This document shows positions 10,846-22,563 of a DNA stretch of 64,000 bases, piece after piece. A program made the position numbers and the translations under genes. The notes under the pieces were generated by a model. It ran no database searches. It was not told the origin of the DNA and saw only the letters and a program-made list of their open reading frames with translations. Each line of letters opens with the position of its first letter. The stretch's first letter is position 1. Source of the DNA: Hysterium pulicare CBS 123377 (Eukaryota > Ascomycota > Dothideomycetes > Hysteriales > Hysteriaceae); the NCBI GenBank assembly GCA_000467715.1, contig AJFK01000933.1, positions 1 to 64,000 of the forward strand, written 5' to 3'.

Positions 10846-13800
10846 ATGGCGCCCTCTCCCCGGAAACGGGCGTCCACTTTCGATCAAGCATGGCACGAGA
10901 CCGATACCGCTTTCCTCGACCCTACGTCTATACCAATTCAAAAGGCACCCCGCGCATGGGAACGGAAGCCAGAATCATCAGTCTCTCGCGACGGTAAATC
11001 CAGAACGGTTTGGCGAAGGCATGCGCCGAGACCTGAACCTACGAAGAAACAATCAACGTCTACCGACCTTGGTGAAGGCATTGAGGGCGTAAAGTCTCCT
11101 ACGAAGAGGGCCGTCAAGAAACTACGGCTACCAGAAGAGTTTTCGGGTCTCGCACCAATGGCAAAGAGAAATCAGCGCGCAACGCGATGGGATCGAAGAA
11201 AGAGCGTTCTCCCAAGTATGCAAATATCACGCATCATGATGTGGCATAGAGAGTGCTAACGTATCTCTAGGGAAGAGAGTCACTCGCCAGAATCCGGGTG
11301 TTATCGAGGACAAGGACGCGATCGACGGCAATGTGGAAAAGGGTGGAGACGACGCGCTGGAAGATGATTTATCAGAACAAGAGGGAAAATTCGAGGCTCG
11401 ACCGTCGCCCGCGTTGTCTACGCAAGATGCTGGACTGCAAGCATTGTTTTCGTTCCGCATCGAACCCATAAGCGACGATACCGGCTCCACTAAAGAAGAT
11501 CCTATAAAAGAGCCGACCGATATCCAGCGAGAAACAGAATCACTCACTATACCGATTACAGGAGCTATATTTTCTCCGTCAAGAGCACCTATTATTAATG
11601 AGGATACTCACACTGGAATTGAAGGTGCTTCTGACGATGTTGAGATGATCGAAACACCTCAGGTCGAGCAAATCGAATCGAAGGAAGCGCCGACCGGGGA
11701 GCCTTCGGTTTCGGTCGCAGAAGAGTGCGAGGAGTTTGAGACAGAACAAGCTTCTGCTAAAGAAGTTCAGATCAACATTGCTCAATCAGAGGATGATGAA
11801 CAGATGCCGACTATGAAAGAGTGGAATAGCGGCCATGAAGTAGAACAAGGCCCGACTGCATCCACTTACCTAGAAACTCCAGCTCAGGGCCTCGCTAAGA
11901 TTATTAAAAAGAGAGGAGTGACCACAGAAACAGAAACGATTCAAAGCATCGCTTTATTGGATTCCGCGACTGAAGAGATTCTAAATGCCGAGAGTCTCGA
12001 TCCCGAGTCTGAAGATCAAGGCACATCTTCCCTTATCATCTCGCCGACGAAAAACGGCAGCGAGGCCAAAAGGTCAGAGTCTCCTTTAGAGGAGATCAAG
12101 GCCTCTTCGGCGATTGAAGAGGCGCAAGATTCGGAGATGGATGATGAGGACATCGATATGACTCCTGTACCCGAAGATATAGAGGTACCTGCGAATGTCA
12201 TGGACGAACCCCAACTGGAACTTGCGGAAACTTCGACCACTGTGACCATGTCTATAGAGACAGATATCACAGGCTCTAGGGAGGTACTTTCTCCTCGTAA
12301 AAATAAAAGATTTTCGGATCCTAATGCCGCGTCTGATATGGATTCTGGGCAGGCAGACGATACAACATGTGACGACATCGCCGACGGCCTCACTCTTTCG
12401 ATCTCAACTCCCCAAGCCGGCGCAACACCAGTGCGGAAACAACGCTCTGCAAGCCCACCTCCAGTAGAATTGGGCCAAGAAGACCTCACCTACAATCTTG
12501 ACGACGATACCGCTATTCTCAAAGATTTCTTGACTCGCGCAGCAGCTAGCAAGGCTAAAAAATCCGCCTCCATCGCTCGGCGCACCTCCCTTCAGAACCG
12601 ACGAGACTCTGATGCAGTGCGTCATGCGCTCGCTTCTCCTCGTAAGATTCTTGAAGACAAGGACCCCAACTCACCTTCACTGCATAAATCCCTGGACAAC
12701 AACACTGCCACTTTAGATCTTTCGCAAACGCTAACGCTTAGTCTAGAAGGGCAGTCTCCATTGAAAGAAGTTGAAGAGCAGACAGAGGCCGATACGGTGG
12801 AAGAGACGGCAGAGAAACCGAAGCGGAATGCTTCGAGGCGGTCGACGAGGACCAAAACATCGAGAATTCCGCATCCTGGTTCACACGCACAACAACTACA
12901 GGCACCGAAGAACATCCCCGTTCGACGAGCTGATGGCGGCGAACCTGTTGTTCTTCGTCGCACAGAAGCCCAGGAGCTGGGGCTTCTCACGCGTGCGAAC
13001 ACCAAGAAGAATAAAACCGGCGCAGTGGCGGCTAGTCTCAGGATACTCAAGCTAGCTGCGGAAGCAGCCTCAATGCCCGTCGAAGATACGGTTGAAGCCG
13101 CAAGTGACGCCAAAGGAGAGGAGAGTCGCAAAGCGGTTCGGTGGGATGAGACACTGGTGTACTTTCAAGAATGCAGCACAGAGACTATCACCAGTGTAGT
13201 CGCAAATGCTTCATCGGAAGGGGAAATTGATGTAGCTGCGGCTGAATCAAGTGTTGATGAGCTCGTTTTAGCGACTTCCACTCCGAAGTCAAAGTCAAAG
13301 GGAAAATCCAAAGCTCAAGAAAAGGACAATGCCACGCCTCGCGTTCGCCGTCTTCGTGGCCTTGGTGCTGCGAATGGCACACCGGGCAAAGGTCTTCTTG
13401 CTTCTTCATCTTCCCTGCTTCCAGATGAAATTCTGGAAGAGAAAGAGCAAGCGTCTCAGCAATCGCTCCCGCAGCTCCAACGTCTACCGAAGCCGTCAAA
13501 AGTCAGGAAATTGCCTGTATCTTCTAGTTCTTCAAGCGCACCCGTTCCCGTAACGACCGGCTCGGAGGCCCAACCCAACGCTTCACTCCCAGCACAGGAC
13601 CTGTTGCCAAGCGAGGAGGAGCCCAAACCAGTGACTAAGGAACGCAAGAGCAGGCTGGCTACACCCCGAAAGTTAAAACTACCCAAACCTGTGAGCTCAA
13701 CTGCGACTACTACAGCCGTGCTTTTGGAAGGAAAGGAGAACCAAAGTCAGAATCGAGGCATTGCAGGGGCTACACCCAAGAAGGGCATTCCAGTCGTGCA

Positions 13801-13879
13801 GATGGCAAGCGGTGTTCCCAGCACAAGTGCTGGCGCAGAGACGGGGTTGCCGAGACGGAGGGGGCAGAGGAGAGCGTGA
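10846..13879 (+). CDS. Large disordered, probably nuclear protein of unknown function
   Basis: Two exons (10846-11215 and 11271-13879; 55-base intron with a gctaac branch site) encode 992 residues. The N-terminal 125 residues are basic and Arg/Trp-rich. Residues about 140-480 are strongly acidic and Ser/Thr-rich with many SP/TP sites (for example ISTPQAGATPVRKQR). The C-terminal half is Lys/Arg-rich with several basic clusters (SRRSTRTKTSRIPHP, ATPKKGIP) that could be nuclear signals. One ordered-looking island is near residue 755, with the motif AVRWDETLVYFQE. No enzyme or known fold is recognisable. SP/TP density suggests regulation by proline-directed kinases, which is inference. Confidence 0.82.
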
Positions 13880-14278
13880 TAGAGTGATAGTAACAAGTGT
13901 ACATGTTTCTTGATTGGTGGTCATGTTTGGTCTTGTTGAACTTTGCGAGCCACAAGCATTTACGATGGCGTTTTTGGAGTATTGTCAGTGATACTTTTGG
14001 TTCACATTGGTTGTTTGGAGTAGATTCAAGGGGAACTGGCGCTATATGTTCAACCTATTTCACGGCCATGAGGCTATTACCTTCAAGCGATGCATGGCAG
14101 ACAACATCAGAAACATTTCAATGACCTTATTTGATATTTATATTGCTGTTGCTCTTGCATTGTAAGCAAGCCTCCTCTATCCATCTTGGCTATGCGATTG
14201 TTATGGCTGTAGACCAGTCTGATCCTTCAGAATCCTATGTTCATCGCATCGTACATCTTCTCGGAGTATGTCCTTATC
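13880..14278. other. Convergent 3' region
   Basis: This is the space between the stop codons of two convergent genes. It presumably holds both 3' UTRs. No open frame or repeat of note. Confidence 0.55.
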
Positions 14279-15317
14279 TCACGCCACATCGGACTTGTTC
14301 TTTCCCTCCTCATCGAAGGATTTGACTCCTTCTGGCGCATGTCTAATCATGACATTTGGCCTCCCATCACCCTCTACACCCCTATATCCAAAATGCGCAT
14401 AGATGACCCTCGCAGCCGGCATAGCCTCCAGATACATGGGCGCGCCCGGTGTCTCCTTGTCGGCGATATCGATTCCGTCTTTGAGGAGTAGAGAGGCGAC
14501 GCTACGGCCTTGGTGTTCGGGGATAACCCAGAGCGGGGCGAGATGCCTTTTCCAGACTCCGTTAGAGACCTTCAAATTGCGTAGTTATAGGAAGCTTTTC
14601 GACTCACCAATGGCCTATACCTCCAACATAAGCCTCCCTAACATTATCCCACTTGATAAAACTGCCCTTCTGATACGCCTCAATATCCGTCCCAGACCAC
14701 AGTTCATCCTCATGCTCTTTGCTCCATCCCATCTTCTCCCGCCATTTCAGCGCCTCGCTCGCGTCCATGCGCCAGAAACTCATGATTTCATCCTTCGTTC
14801 TTCCGGGCTTGAGCCATCCCGCATGGCCAATGACTCGATTTGGATTCCTCGCGTCGTATTCGGGTGAGTTGGGCGATAAGGTCGCTTTTGTCCAGCGTGT
14901 GTGGGGTTCATCGAGCCAGGGGATCATGCGCTCGGCGAAGCGTTTTGCGCGGAGGGAAGTATCTTTGGGACGGAGATGTGGAGGTTCGATCTAGGAAGAG
15001 GTTAGTGAGGATATGGAGGGTTAGCGGGTGGAATGTCAAGGACCTTGTCGAACCACAGAGCTGGGAAAGAGGCGTAGTAGCCTTCGGCCTGAGAGATGTG
15101 TTAGTGTTGTGATACTCGATTGGGTAGAAATTGGAGCTGCGTGGTCAATTCTTCGGGACGGGATAGACGATTGCGAAACGGGCGAGAGGGAATGTCTGAG
15201 AGAAAGCTTGAAAATATATCTTACAAGTGACTGCAAATCATCTTTTGTGACCTCAGATATGATAACCTCACCAGGCTCGAAGCGCCGACGTTGTTCTTTT
15301 GTGGCTTCGGCCATCAT
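14279..15317 (-). CDS. GNAT-family N-acetyltransferase
   Basis: Four exons (15317-15225, 15088-15044, 14990-14608, 14546-14279) encode 262 residues. The C-terminal part carries the acetyl-CoA site: a beta strand LAPLWVIPEHQGRSVASLLL with the Q-G-R/S-x-A pyrophosphate-binding turn, then MPAARVIYAHFGYRGVEGD. The middle holds an Arg/Trp-rich segment (NPNRVIGHAGWLK) typical of fungal GNAT proteins of this size. The last acceptor was chosen as the AG at 14548-14547, because the AG nearer the donor would break the GNAT frame; the chosen one gives GHWHLAPLW in frame with a ctaac branch site just upstream. Two adjacent ATGs start the protein (15317 or 15314). The substrate cannot be deduced. Confidence 0.86.
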
Positions 15318-15829
15318 CACACTGAGCGTATGGACTCGCAAAGACAATAGCCTGACAGGGAGAAAAGAAGTAACACAAGGAAAAGGACGGTGAGAAAGTC
15401 ACGAAATCGGGAGCCTCAAATAAGTACTCACGAGAGCTTTAGTAGCTAACACACCCTATGCCCAAGGTAGTGAGTGCCCATACGGTACATGTACAATGGG
15501 TGACAAGGCCTACTGTTATACAATATCGACGGCCAACTTTGAGTGGTGTGTCGGCTTAATGAGCTTTCTGATATGGATAGCTGCCCTGCGTTGAAAGACC
15601 ATGGAAGGGCTTAGACGTCAGCAACGGGAGTACATCGGGCAGGCGGTTGCGAGGCTGCCCTGCGCCAAGAAAATTGGTGATATTTGCCAGCCTCGTCTAC
15701 TAATAGGGTCCTGTGGTCCAAAACATCATGTGTATTCATTTTTGTTCTCTATGTTCTCAGACCATCAGACAGCCTGACAGGTCCAATTCTGCGTTTTCAA
15801 AATTACATAGTTGCTGAGATAGTTTCCAA
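15318..15829. other. Intergenic 0.5 kb
   Basis: This holds the upstream region of the GNAT gene and the 3' end of the NRAMP gene, both on the minus strand. No gene or repeat seen. Confidence 0.55.
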
Positions 15830-18028
15830 TCATGCAACGCCCATCCCAACGAGCACAAGCAAAGCCCCGTTCATAACAACAATGATCCCCCAAATGACCA
15901 CCGCCGTGGCTGCTGTAATCCAATGATTTCGCATCTGTACACCCTCACCGACCCTCTCCGCATCTCTTGCTCCACCACTCTCGCCAGTCACTTCTGTCCT
16001 CTCCACCGAGACCTTCATGTACTTGCTTCGACAAGTGAACCATATAAGCGGAGCGCTTGTAAAAGGTAAAATCACACTCAAAGCAACCTGACTACCTTCA
16101 AGCGCCTTGCTCAGGCCTTCTCGCCCCACCGCTCCGGCAATGATGATACTGGGTGTGATACTGATGCTGCGTGTTAGCAGGCGACGTACCCACGGCTTTA
16201 CTGTCCAGTTTAATTGCCCTTCCGACACCATCTGACCAGCCATTGTGCAGACAATACCTGCCGAAGTGCCGGAGAGAAGCAATGCCAAAGCAAACATGGT
16301 CCCGGCTGCTGGTGCTAGGGTTGACGATAAGAGATCATGAATCGTAAATAAGTCGGCCGAGCTGGCTCCTGGTAGATTGGACAGAGAAGCTCCGGCTACG
16401 ATGAGGATAGCACTGTTCACAAAGAGTGCGAATGTGAACAGCGATATAGCTAGTTCTACTATACTGTAGGTCATGCAAGATCGAATTGCGGCGAGTGAAG
16501 GTCGATATTTGGGTTCAGAAAAATCAGCGTCGTGGATGGAGTCTATGTCAGGAGCAACGACGGTAGTGGATGCAGAAAGATGTCCGGAATGCTCATCAAA
16601 GTCGCGAAGTCGAGCTTGAACAATACCGCTTCCTAAGTAGAGACTATGCGGCATAACTGTTGCACCCAGAATACCACACGCCTGGAAAAGCCTTGGAAAG
16701 TGTTAGTCAATGTGCTAATTGTGGTCATTTAGGTGAACTCAGAGGGACTCTTACGCTTGAGATTTGACAAGAGTAGAGGACGGCAGGTAACCCTGAAAAA
16801 CCTCACGGACCGAGGTGTTCTTGATCTGACTGAGTTCGAAGCAAAAACAAATGACAACGCCGAGCACCAATGCCATTACAAATATTTCGAAAGCGCGCAG
16901 CGCTCGCATGGACCCAGAAGGATGGTAGAATAACAGAATAATGAGTACGTCAATAATCGATATCGCGCACCCAGCAACAAGGGGTATATGTAACAGCACA
17001 TTAAGCGCAATAGCGGTACCAATGACCTGATGTTTCAATTAGTGAAACATCACCGAATTATAGGAAGGACGGACATACCTCAGCCATATCTGTTGCGATG
17101 ATGGCTGACTCCGCAAAGAAATACAAAACATAGTTCAGCCAAGGAGGAAGATGTGCCTTGCAATTTTCTGCCAGGTTCATTCCTGTGACCGAGCCAAGCT
17201 TGATGCACAACGACTGGAGAAAAATGGCGAAGATGTTGGACATCAGAACAACGAACAGTAGCTTGAATCGAAAAGACGCGCCAGCAGCAACATCAGTTGC
17301 ATAGTTGCCTAAGATTGATTTGTCAGTCTTTATTTTTACTTTGCGCCAGGTATGCTGGTAGCCATTTACATGTACAAACAAGGGACCAGATCAATCGCCA
17401 GGTCTCAGTTGTTGGAAGTGGTCGGAATGAGATTAAATCCTTTAATTCATAAAGTACGCACGTTCTTGAAGCGTACGAAGAGTAGCGAAACCTTCGCGAG
17501 TGAACAGTACAGAAGTCTTAATTAGAAAATAAAAATGTAGTAAATGTGGAGTGCCATATAGAAAAGTACGAACTCACCAGGATCAATGTATGCTACTGCG
17601 ACCATGAATCCAGGTCCAATGAACTTTGCGTATTTGGTCACTATGTGGACAGCTCTCCTGAAGAATTCATGGAACATAGTGCCCCAATGCCTGACGGTCC
17701 TTTGCCCAGTGTTCCCAATTCCACCAGGCCTCCTTGACCCGGCACGTCGTGAGGTTGTCCCAGTATCTAGCCTGTTGCCAACTTTGATTTTGCTTTCGCC
17801 ATCGGGTACATTCAATTGTGCCACTATCTTCTTTGCGTCGACATTCTGTTCGCCAGGTTCCATGTCTGCTCGAGAAGGGTCAAGTGGATCTAATCTATGG
17901 TCTCGCTGTTGTCTGGCGTTTGCCATGTGGCTCATATCGGCTCTAGTGGTCGCATCTCCGTTCAAAGCGTCCGGGTTCTGGTTCCATCCCTCGGTGTGGA
18001 CCGGGTCTGCACGCGAGGGACAGTTCAT
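15830..18028 (-). CDS. NRAMP-family divalent metal transporter (Smf-like)
   Basis: Four exons (18028-17578, 17308-17079, 17026-16755, 16691-15830) encode 604 residues. NRAMP proteins use the proton gradient to move Mn2+, Fe2+ and related ions. The TM1 metal-binding motif DPGN is made by the first splice (IDPG|NYATD), and the TM6 motif appears as CGILGATVMPHSLYLGSG. About eleven hydrophobic segments follow the family pattern. The first 140 residues before TM1 are a hydrophilic Arg/Asp-rich cytosolic extension (ADMSHMANARQQRDHR), as in fungal Smf proteins, where such tails can affect sorting. Residues DIDSIHDADFSEP lie in a cytosolic loop. Plasma membrane or vacuole location cannot be decided from sequence. 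Confidence 0.94.
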
Positions 18029-19165
18029 AGCGGTTTGAGGAAGCCACAGTGAGCTAGAGAAGGAGGTTGCAGGTTAGGAACAGGTGGAGATTCGTGATTA
18101 TTGTATGTAAGATCTCGCAAATAGAGTAGAGAAGTGTGGGGTAGACGGTGAATATATGGAAGATCGTCAAGTCGTCATGAAAGGCTATTACGGTTTTGCC
18201 CGAGGGCGGTTTCCAGGTATTCCCTTGTTCACACCACGTTTCAGCCACCCAGATCATAGTCTCGTCCGAGAAAATAAAAGTTCTGACTGTATACCTCACG
18301 ACTCTCTCGTGATTGTTGAATTGAAGTTCGTCTTCGGGCTTCCATGGCGGTTCGGCACTGAAGTTCGATGGAGTTGATGGTGATGGTGATGGTGATGGCC
18401 TTCTTTGAGACACGCGGAACAAAGCCTCATTTGCCGAGGTCCTGCAGCCAAGCGGGTACGATGCATTAGATCCCTTTGTAAATCGGGCGCCTCTTAACGT
18501 GGAACTGCAGGTGGCACACATCATTGTCATGAATCACTAGGGGCACATCACACTTGTAACGGCATGTCACGTATCCGAGCAACATGCAGGTGCTAAGCAT
18601 ACTCAATTGAGAAAGGTCGTCGTATTCAAAAAACACCTCATACATCTAAAGTAGGAGACAAGTATATCTCACATGTTAATATTGCAGTAACTTTCGAGGC
18701 GCCCCTTGATCCATGAGTATTCGTTCCATCATCAGTCGTCTTGGCTCTCCCATCTTACCCCAAAACGTAACGAGAGACCAGCCAAAGATACCTACAAACC
18801 GGAGAATATACGAGTTTAAAAAGCCATAAAGCAAATGATCCGTGGAGCTGAGAATATGCATCGTATGCTGATACCCTTGCCCATGTTTCTCTGCGCCGTA
18901 AATCGAGGAAATCCGTGACCATGCCATCATGTTAAGGTGTTTGATCCGAGTTGCGCCAGTCCCTCGTCCATGAAGCAGAACTAAAGCCGATCGGGTCCCC
19001 TTATAGAAAAGCCAAGAAAAGAAGGAAAGATTCGAATTCCCCAATTCGCCGAAGAATGGAGCAGGAAGAGCCGCCCATGGAATTCGCATAAGATTTGGGT
19101 ACGTAAATGTCCGCCTTTAAACGCCGTAAGTATGCAGGCCGTGAAATTGTGAGAAACCGAGTTCA
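18029..19165. other. Intergenic 1.1 kb with a hexanucleotide repeat
   Basis: This lies upstream of the NRAMP gene and 3' of cdc24. It contains (TGATGG)4 at 18375-18398 and two open frames on the minus strand (18054-18530, 158 codons; 18676-19089, 137 codons). Neither has a recognisable domain. The first is discussed as a candidate orphan. Confidence 0.5.
18375..18398. repeat. Microsatellite (TGATGG)4
   Basis: Four perfect copies of the hexamer TGATGG. On the minus strand in one frame they read as Ser-Pro repeats within a 158-codon open frame. Confidence 0.9.
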
Positions 19166-22100
19166 TTATCGCTGACAAAACAGCTCAATCTCCCCAAGTT
19201 GTTGTCCTCCTGCATTAACGTCTCGCTGCTGCTCTTTCCATGTTTCAAATGCAGTCTGAACGTCTTCATCTGATTGAATGCTGACATAATCATCCTCGTC
19301 GATATATTTCAGCTTGACCTGACCTGCACTGAGTGACACATTCGTTGACCGCTGGAGTTTCGCATCGATGCGATCTTTTAAAGATTGGAAGCTTATGTTT
19401 GTGCTTACAACCAGTGTCATTGTGCTGCCCGCCGAGGGGCAGTGAACCTTGACCTTCAACTGGGTTGGGATCTGGACTTCGGTGGGTTGAGGTGTTTGTG
19501 AGGATAGCGGTGGAGACATTGTTCGAGAGTCCATAGAAGCTGGGGTCATGGTGCGGTCAAATGAAGAAGCCGGAGTCATTGTCCTTGGCATTGGAACATG
19601 TCCCGGGTCCCGGCGAGCTGGTCCACCAGGATAGTCAGAATTCGCGAGTTCAGCAGCAGTACGTTGCGCTACAAGACGGTCTCGCTGGATACTAGGCGAC
19701 TGTGTAGCAGACCGTTGAGGCATAGCGCTTGGCGAATTACTTTGACTTCGATTCACGATGCCTGGCGTGTATGCGTAATGCGTGGGAAACGGCGGAACCT
19801 CTGGGACGGGAGGTTGTTGCCCGTTGGGAAGACGACGGTTAGGGGCATTTGGATTATGAATATCGGGACTGCTCGCGGATCTCAGCCTACTCTGAGCCAA
19901 GATAGCGTTGTGCTGCGAACCAGCATTTGGAGGCAAGGACGGCCGTTGCATAGCATTGTTGCGCCCCGTAGTATACGCGCCAGGACCCATAGAATTCTCA
20001 CGTGTCATTTGACGGGCCATGGCTGGAGCAGTAAATCGGTTGTTGTCCTCTCCGTGCCAACCATTTGGCGGCTGTTGACGAGGGAAAGGAAACATTCCCG
20101 CAGACGACGAGCTTGTTCGCGACGAGATCGGCGAATCAACTGAAGGAGAGAAGTACGAGTCTGGATTGACAGAACCTGCCAATTGCTGGGTTCGAAGGGT
20201 TAGGGGCGGCTGAGATGGGTAAGTCATTGGGAAGCGAGCGGGTGCTTCGTTCATAGGAGGGCCACTGTCGCCAGTTGTCGACCGCGAACGGAGACTAAGA
20301 CTTGATCCATTCGATCTCATCGCGTAGTTTTCCGGTTGCGCTGGGTAGCCGGGTCCGACGGTATCTAGGTCATCAATCTCATCGCCGTCGTCATCATCTT
20401 CTCTATATGGGTTCTCCAACTGGCCTTGATCTCGCATATATGTGAACTCGGTGGTTGAGGCGCTCGTCGGCTTCGTGCTGTTGCTAGTCCTTGCGTGGTC
20501 TTTCCAGACACGCCTCTGCGTATCCACTTGACTAGCCCATTTCTTCATGATCTCCTCGGAGTTGAAACGAATGATAAAATTTTCGATACCTGGATCACCC
20601 TTCCAGAAAATTTGGCAGGTGTACGAACCTAGGGAGAAGAGTTCAGCCTTGAAAATCCAAGGACGTGGGACAATTTCTTACCTGGCTTCTGAAGTGATAT
20701 GGTTTCTGTGACATTCTGCATGAAAATCCGGCCTTTAAGCTGCAGCTTGGGCTTTCCGTTCTTGGTCAAAGCTTTGTTCGTAATACGATTCTTCTGTTTG
20801 TTGGGGTTGATCTCTTTGCAGCACAAAAGGATCATTTCAAAGAGATATATTTTATACTGAATCTGAACTGTTAACGCAGTCCGGGTGATAGAGCCAAATA
20901 AGGTCATCGTTGTAACAAGGAAATTAACAATGTGGAAGGGAAAGAAGAAGACTATTGTTGCTGGATTGGTATTGACTCACCTCTCGTTCTTCATTTTTCG
21001 AGCTTATGCTTTCGCCTTTGAGTACAGTGAATTGGCCATGAAGGAGCAGGTCCCCAAACCCTTCGATTCGGTGACCTTTCCAATCTTCCACCAGAATCTT
21101 GAGCTCCTCAACGGCTTCAACACGTTCCTCGCGATCGATGGCGGCATTGGCCTTTTCAAGTACAGATGAAGCGGCATCGATACCTGTCGTAAGGTCTTCT
21201 CGTCGTTGTTGGTCGAGGTCACCTTTATCGCGTAACTCCTACATAGAAATTAATGATCCGTCTACATATCTAAAACAAATGATTATACCTTTAAGAGCAA
21301 TGGATATTTCGCAAGGCGCTGAAAGGGTTTTAATAAGAATGAAGTTAGGTGAGTCGGAGATTCGACCATTTGGCGCATCTCGGCAGATCCACCGGCCTCT
21401 TTCAGCTTGTCGAACTCCCTCATTGCGACCTCTTCGCATTTCTTCTGGTTCGCAATATATGGCTCGTAGACTTTGAAGGCATCGTGGTATAAAATGAAGA
21501 GTTTCCCCCAGTTCTGTTCCTCGGCCGGCAAAGCATTAGTCTGTTCCACTCGGATTAAAAACCTTCGCTGAAAGTCTAGCAGAGCGTTCAAGTTCAGAAA
21601 GACGTCGTGGATGGCATCGCCGGTAATGACTCCCTTTTCTTCGACCAGTTTTTTGAATTCTTGAAGGAGCTCCAAATGCTGCACATACGTGCGCTCCGTT
21701 TTTACTAACTCATCAATGATATGCTCGCGCTGAGAGCGCTTCGCGATCGGATGAGATGCGTCATCAGAAGTTTGAGTATCTGAGGTGATGACTCCCAGTT
21801 GGACTAAAATATCGAGTACGCGGTTCACGACTCTCGCAACCTGAAATGATCAAGTCAGTCTTTTTCAAGTATGCTAGCTAGTAGACAGGTCAGATAATTA
21901 TGGAGAAAGTACCTTGACGAAACCAGTCGTATCATCACCGTAAAGATCGGTGATGATGAAGCACTCAGTAGCCGGGAAATTTAGCTCTGACATGCAGGCC
22001 TGGACAAACTTGAAAGTTGCAGCTTGCCCCCTTCTCTTCTCGGCAACCTTGTTTTCATCAATCGCGAGTCTGACTTTGGGTCCTATTGCGTTGTATATAT

Positions 22101-22563
22101 CCATCAAAGGGTAGCCTCTTCTAAAAGTCCTCCACAAAAGCGTCACAGGATCCGTATCGTCGTCCGCGTCCTCTTCTTCCTGTATGATCCATTTCTCAAA
22201 TCCGGGTACACCTCTCAGGCGCTGCTGCAGATTGATACATATCTGGAATAGAGAAGTATCTTTGTCACCCCTCTTATTAAGAACGTTGTTGGAAGCCTCT
22301 ACTGGGCCGCCGTTGACTGGCGTGGAGGTAGAGAAAACAGGGGGATTGTTGAAGAGCGTCGAGGATGAAGTAGCTTGTGTGGATTGAGTGTCGCGCGCGG
22401 TGCTGTGAGAAAAAGTCGAGTACTGGCTGGCATAGCTCTGGTGGCTTTGGCTGTGCACCAGGGCGGGAGGACCGCCTGTCGAGTTCATCCGGGAATGATT
22501 AGACGTGGCAGTGGGATGGTGGGTGTGAGCTCTCGCAAGTCCGGAATGAAGAGCTACCTCCAT
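19166..22563 (-). CDS. cdc24: Cdc24-type Rho guanine nucleotide exchange factor (Cdc42 GEF)
   Basis: Five exons (22563-21913, 21840-21289, 21238-20981, 20862-20682, 20628-19166) join to 1034 residues. Domains in order: a calponin-homology-like Cdc24 region at about 95-215 (FEKWIIQEEED, TLLWRTFRRGYPLMDIYNA); a DH domain at about 253-430 (ELVKTERTYVQHLELLQEF, LLKPFQRLAKYPLLLK); a PH domain at about 445-590 (QYKIYLFEMILLCCKE, CQIFWKGDPGIENFIIRF); a long disordered Ser/Pro/Gln linker; and a C-terminal PB1 domain at about 938-1034 with the acidic OPCA motif YIDEDDYVSIQSDED. The protein activates Cdc42 at growth sites, and the PB1 end binds a Bem1-type scaffold. All phases agree. A tiny upstream frame ends one base before the start codon. 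Confidence 0.95.

Noticed and set aside
14549-14582. Acceptor AG nearest the last GNAT donor (before GTCTCTAAC)
   Set aside because: Its use shifts the acetyl-CoA-binding segment out of frame; the next AG (14548-14547) restores it.
18676-19089. 137-codon frame on the minus strand after cdc24
   Set aside because: No domain, no splice context, and it lies where the cdc24 3' UTR is expected.
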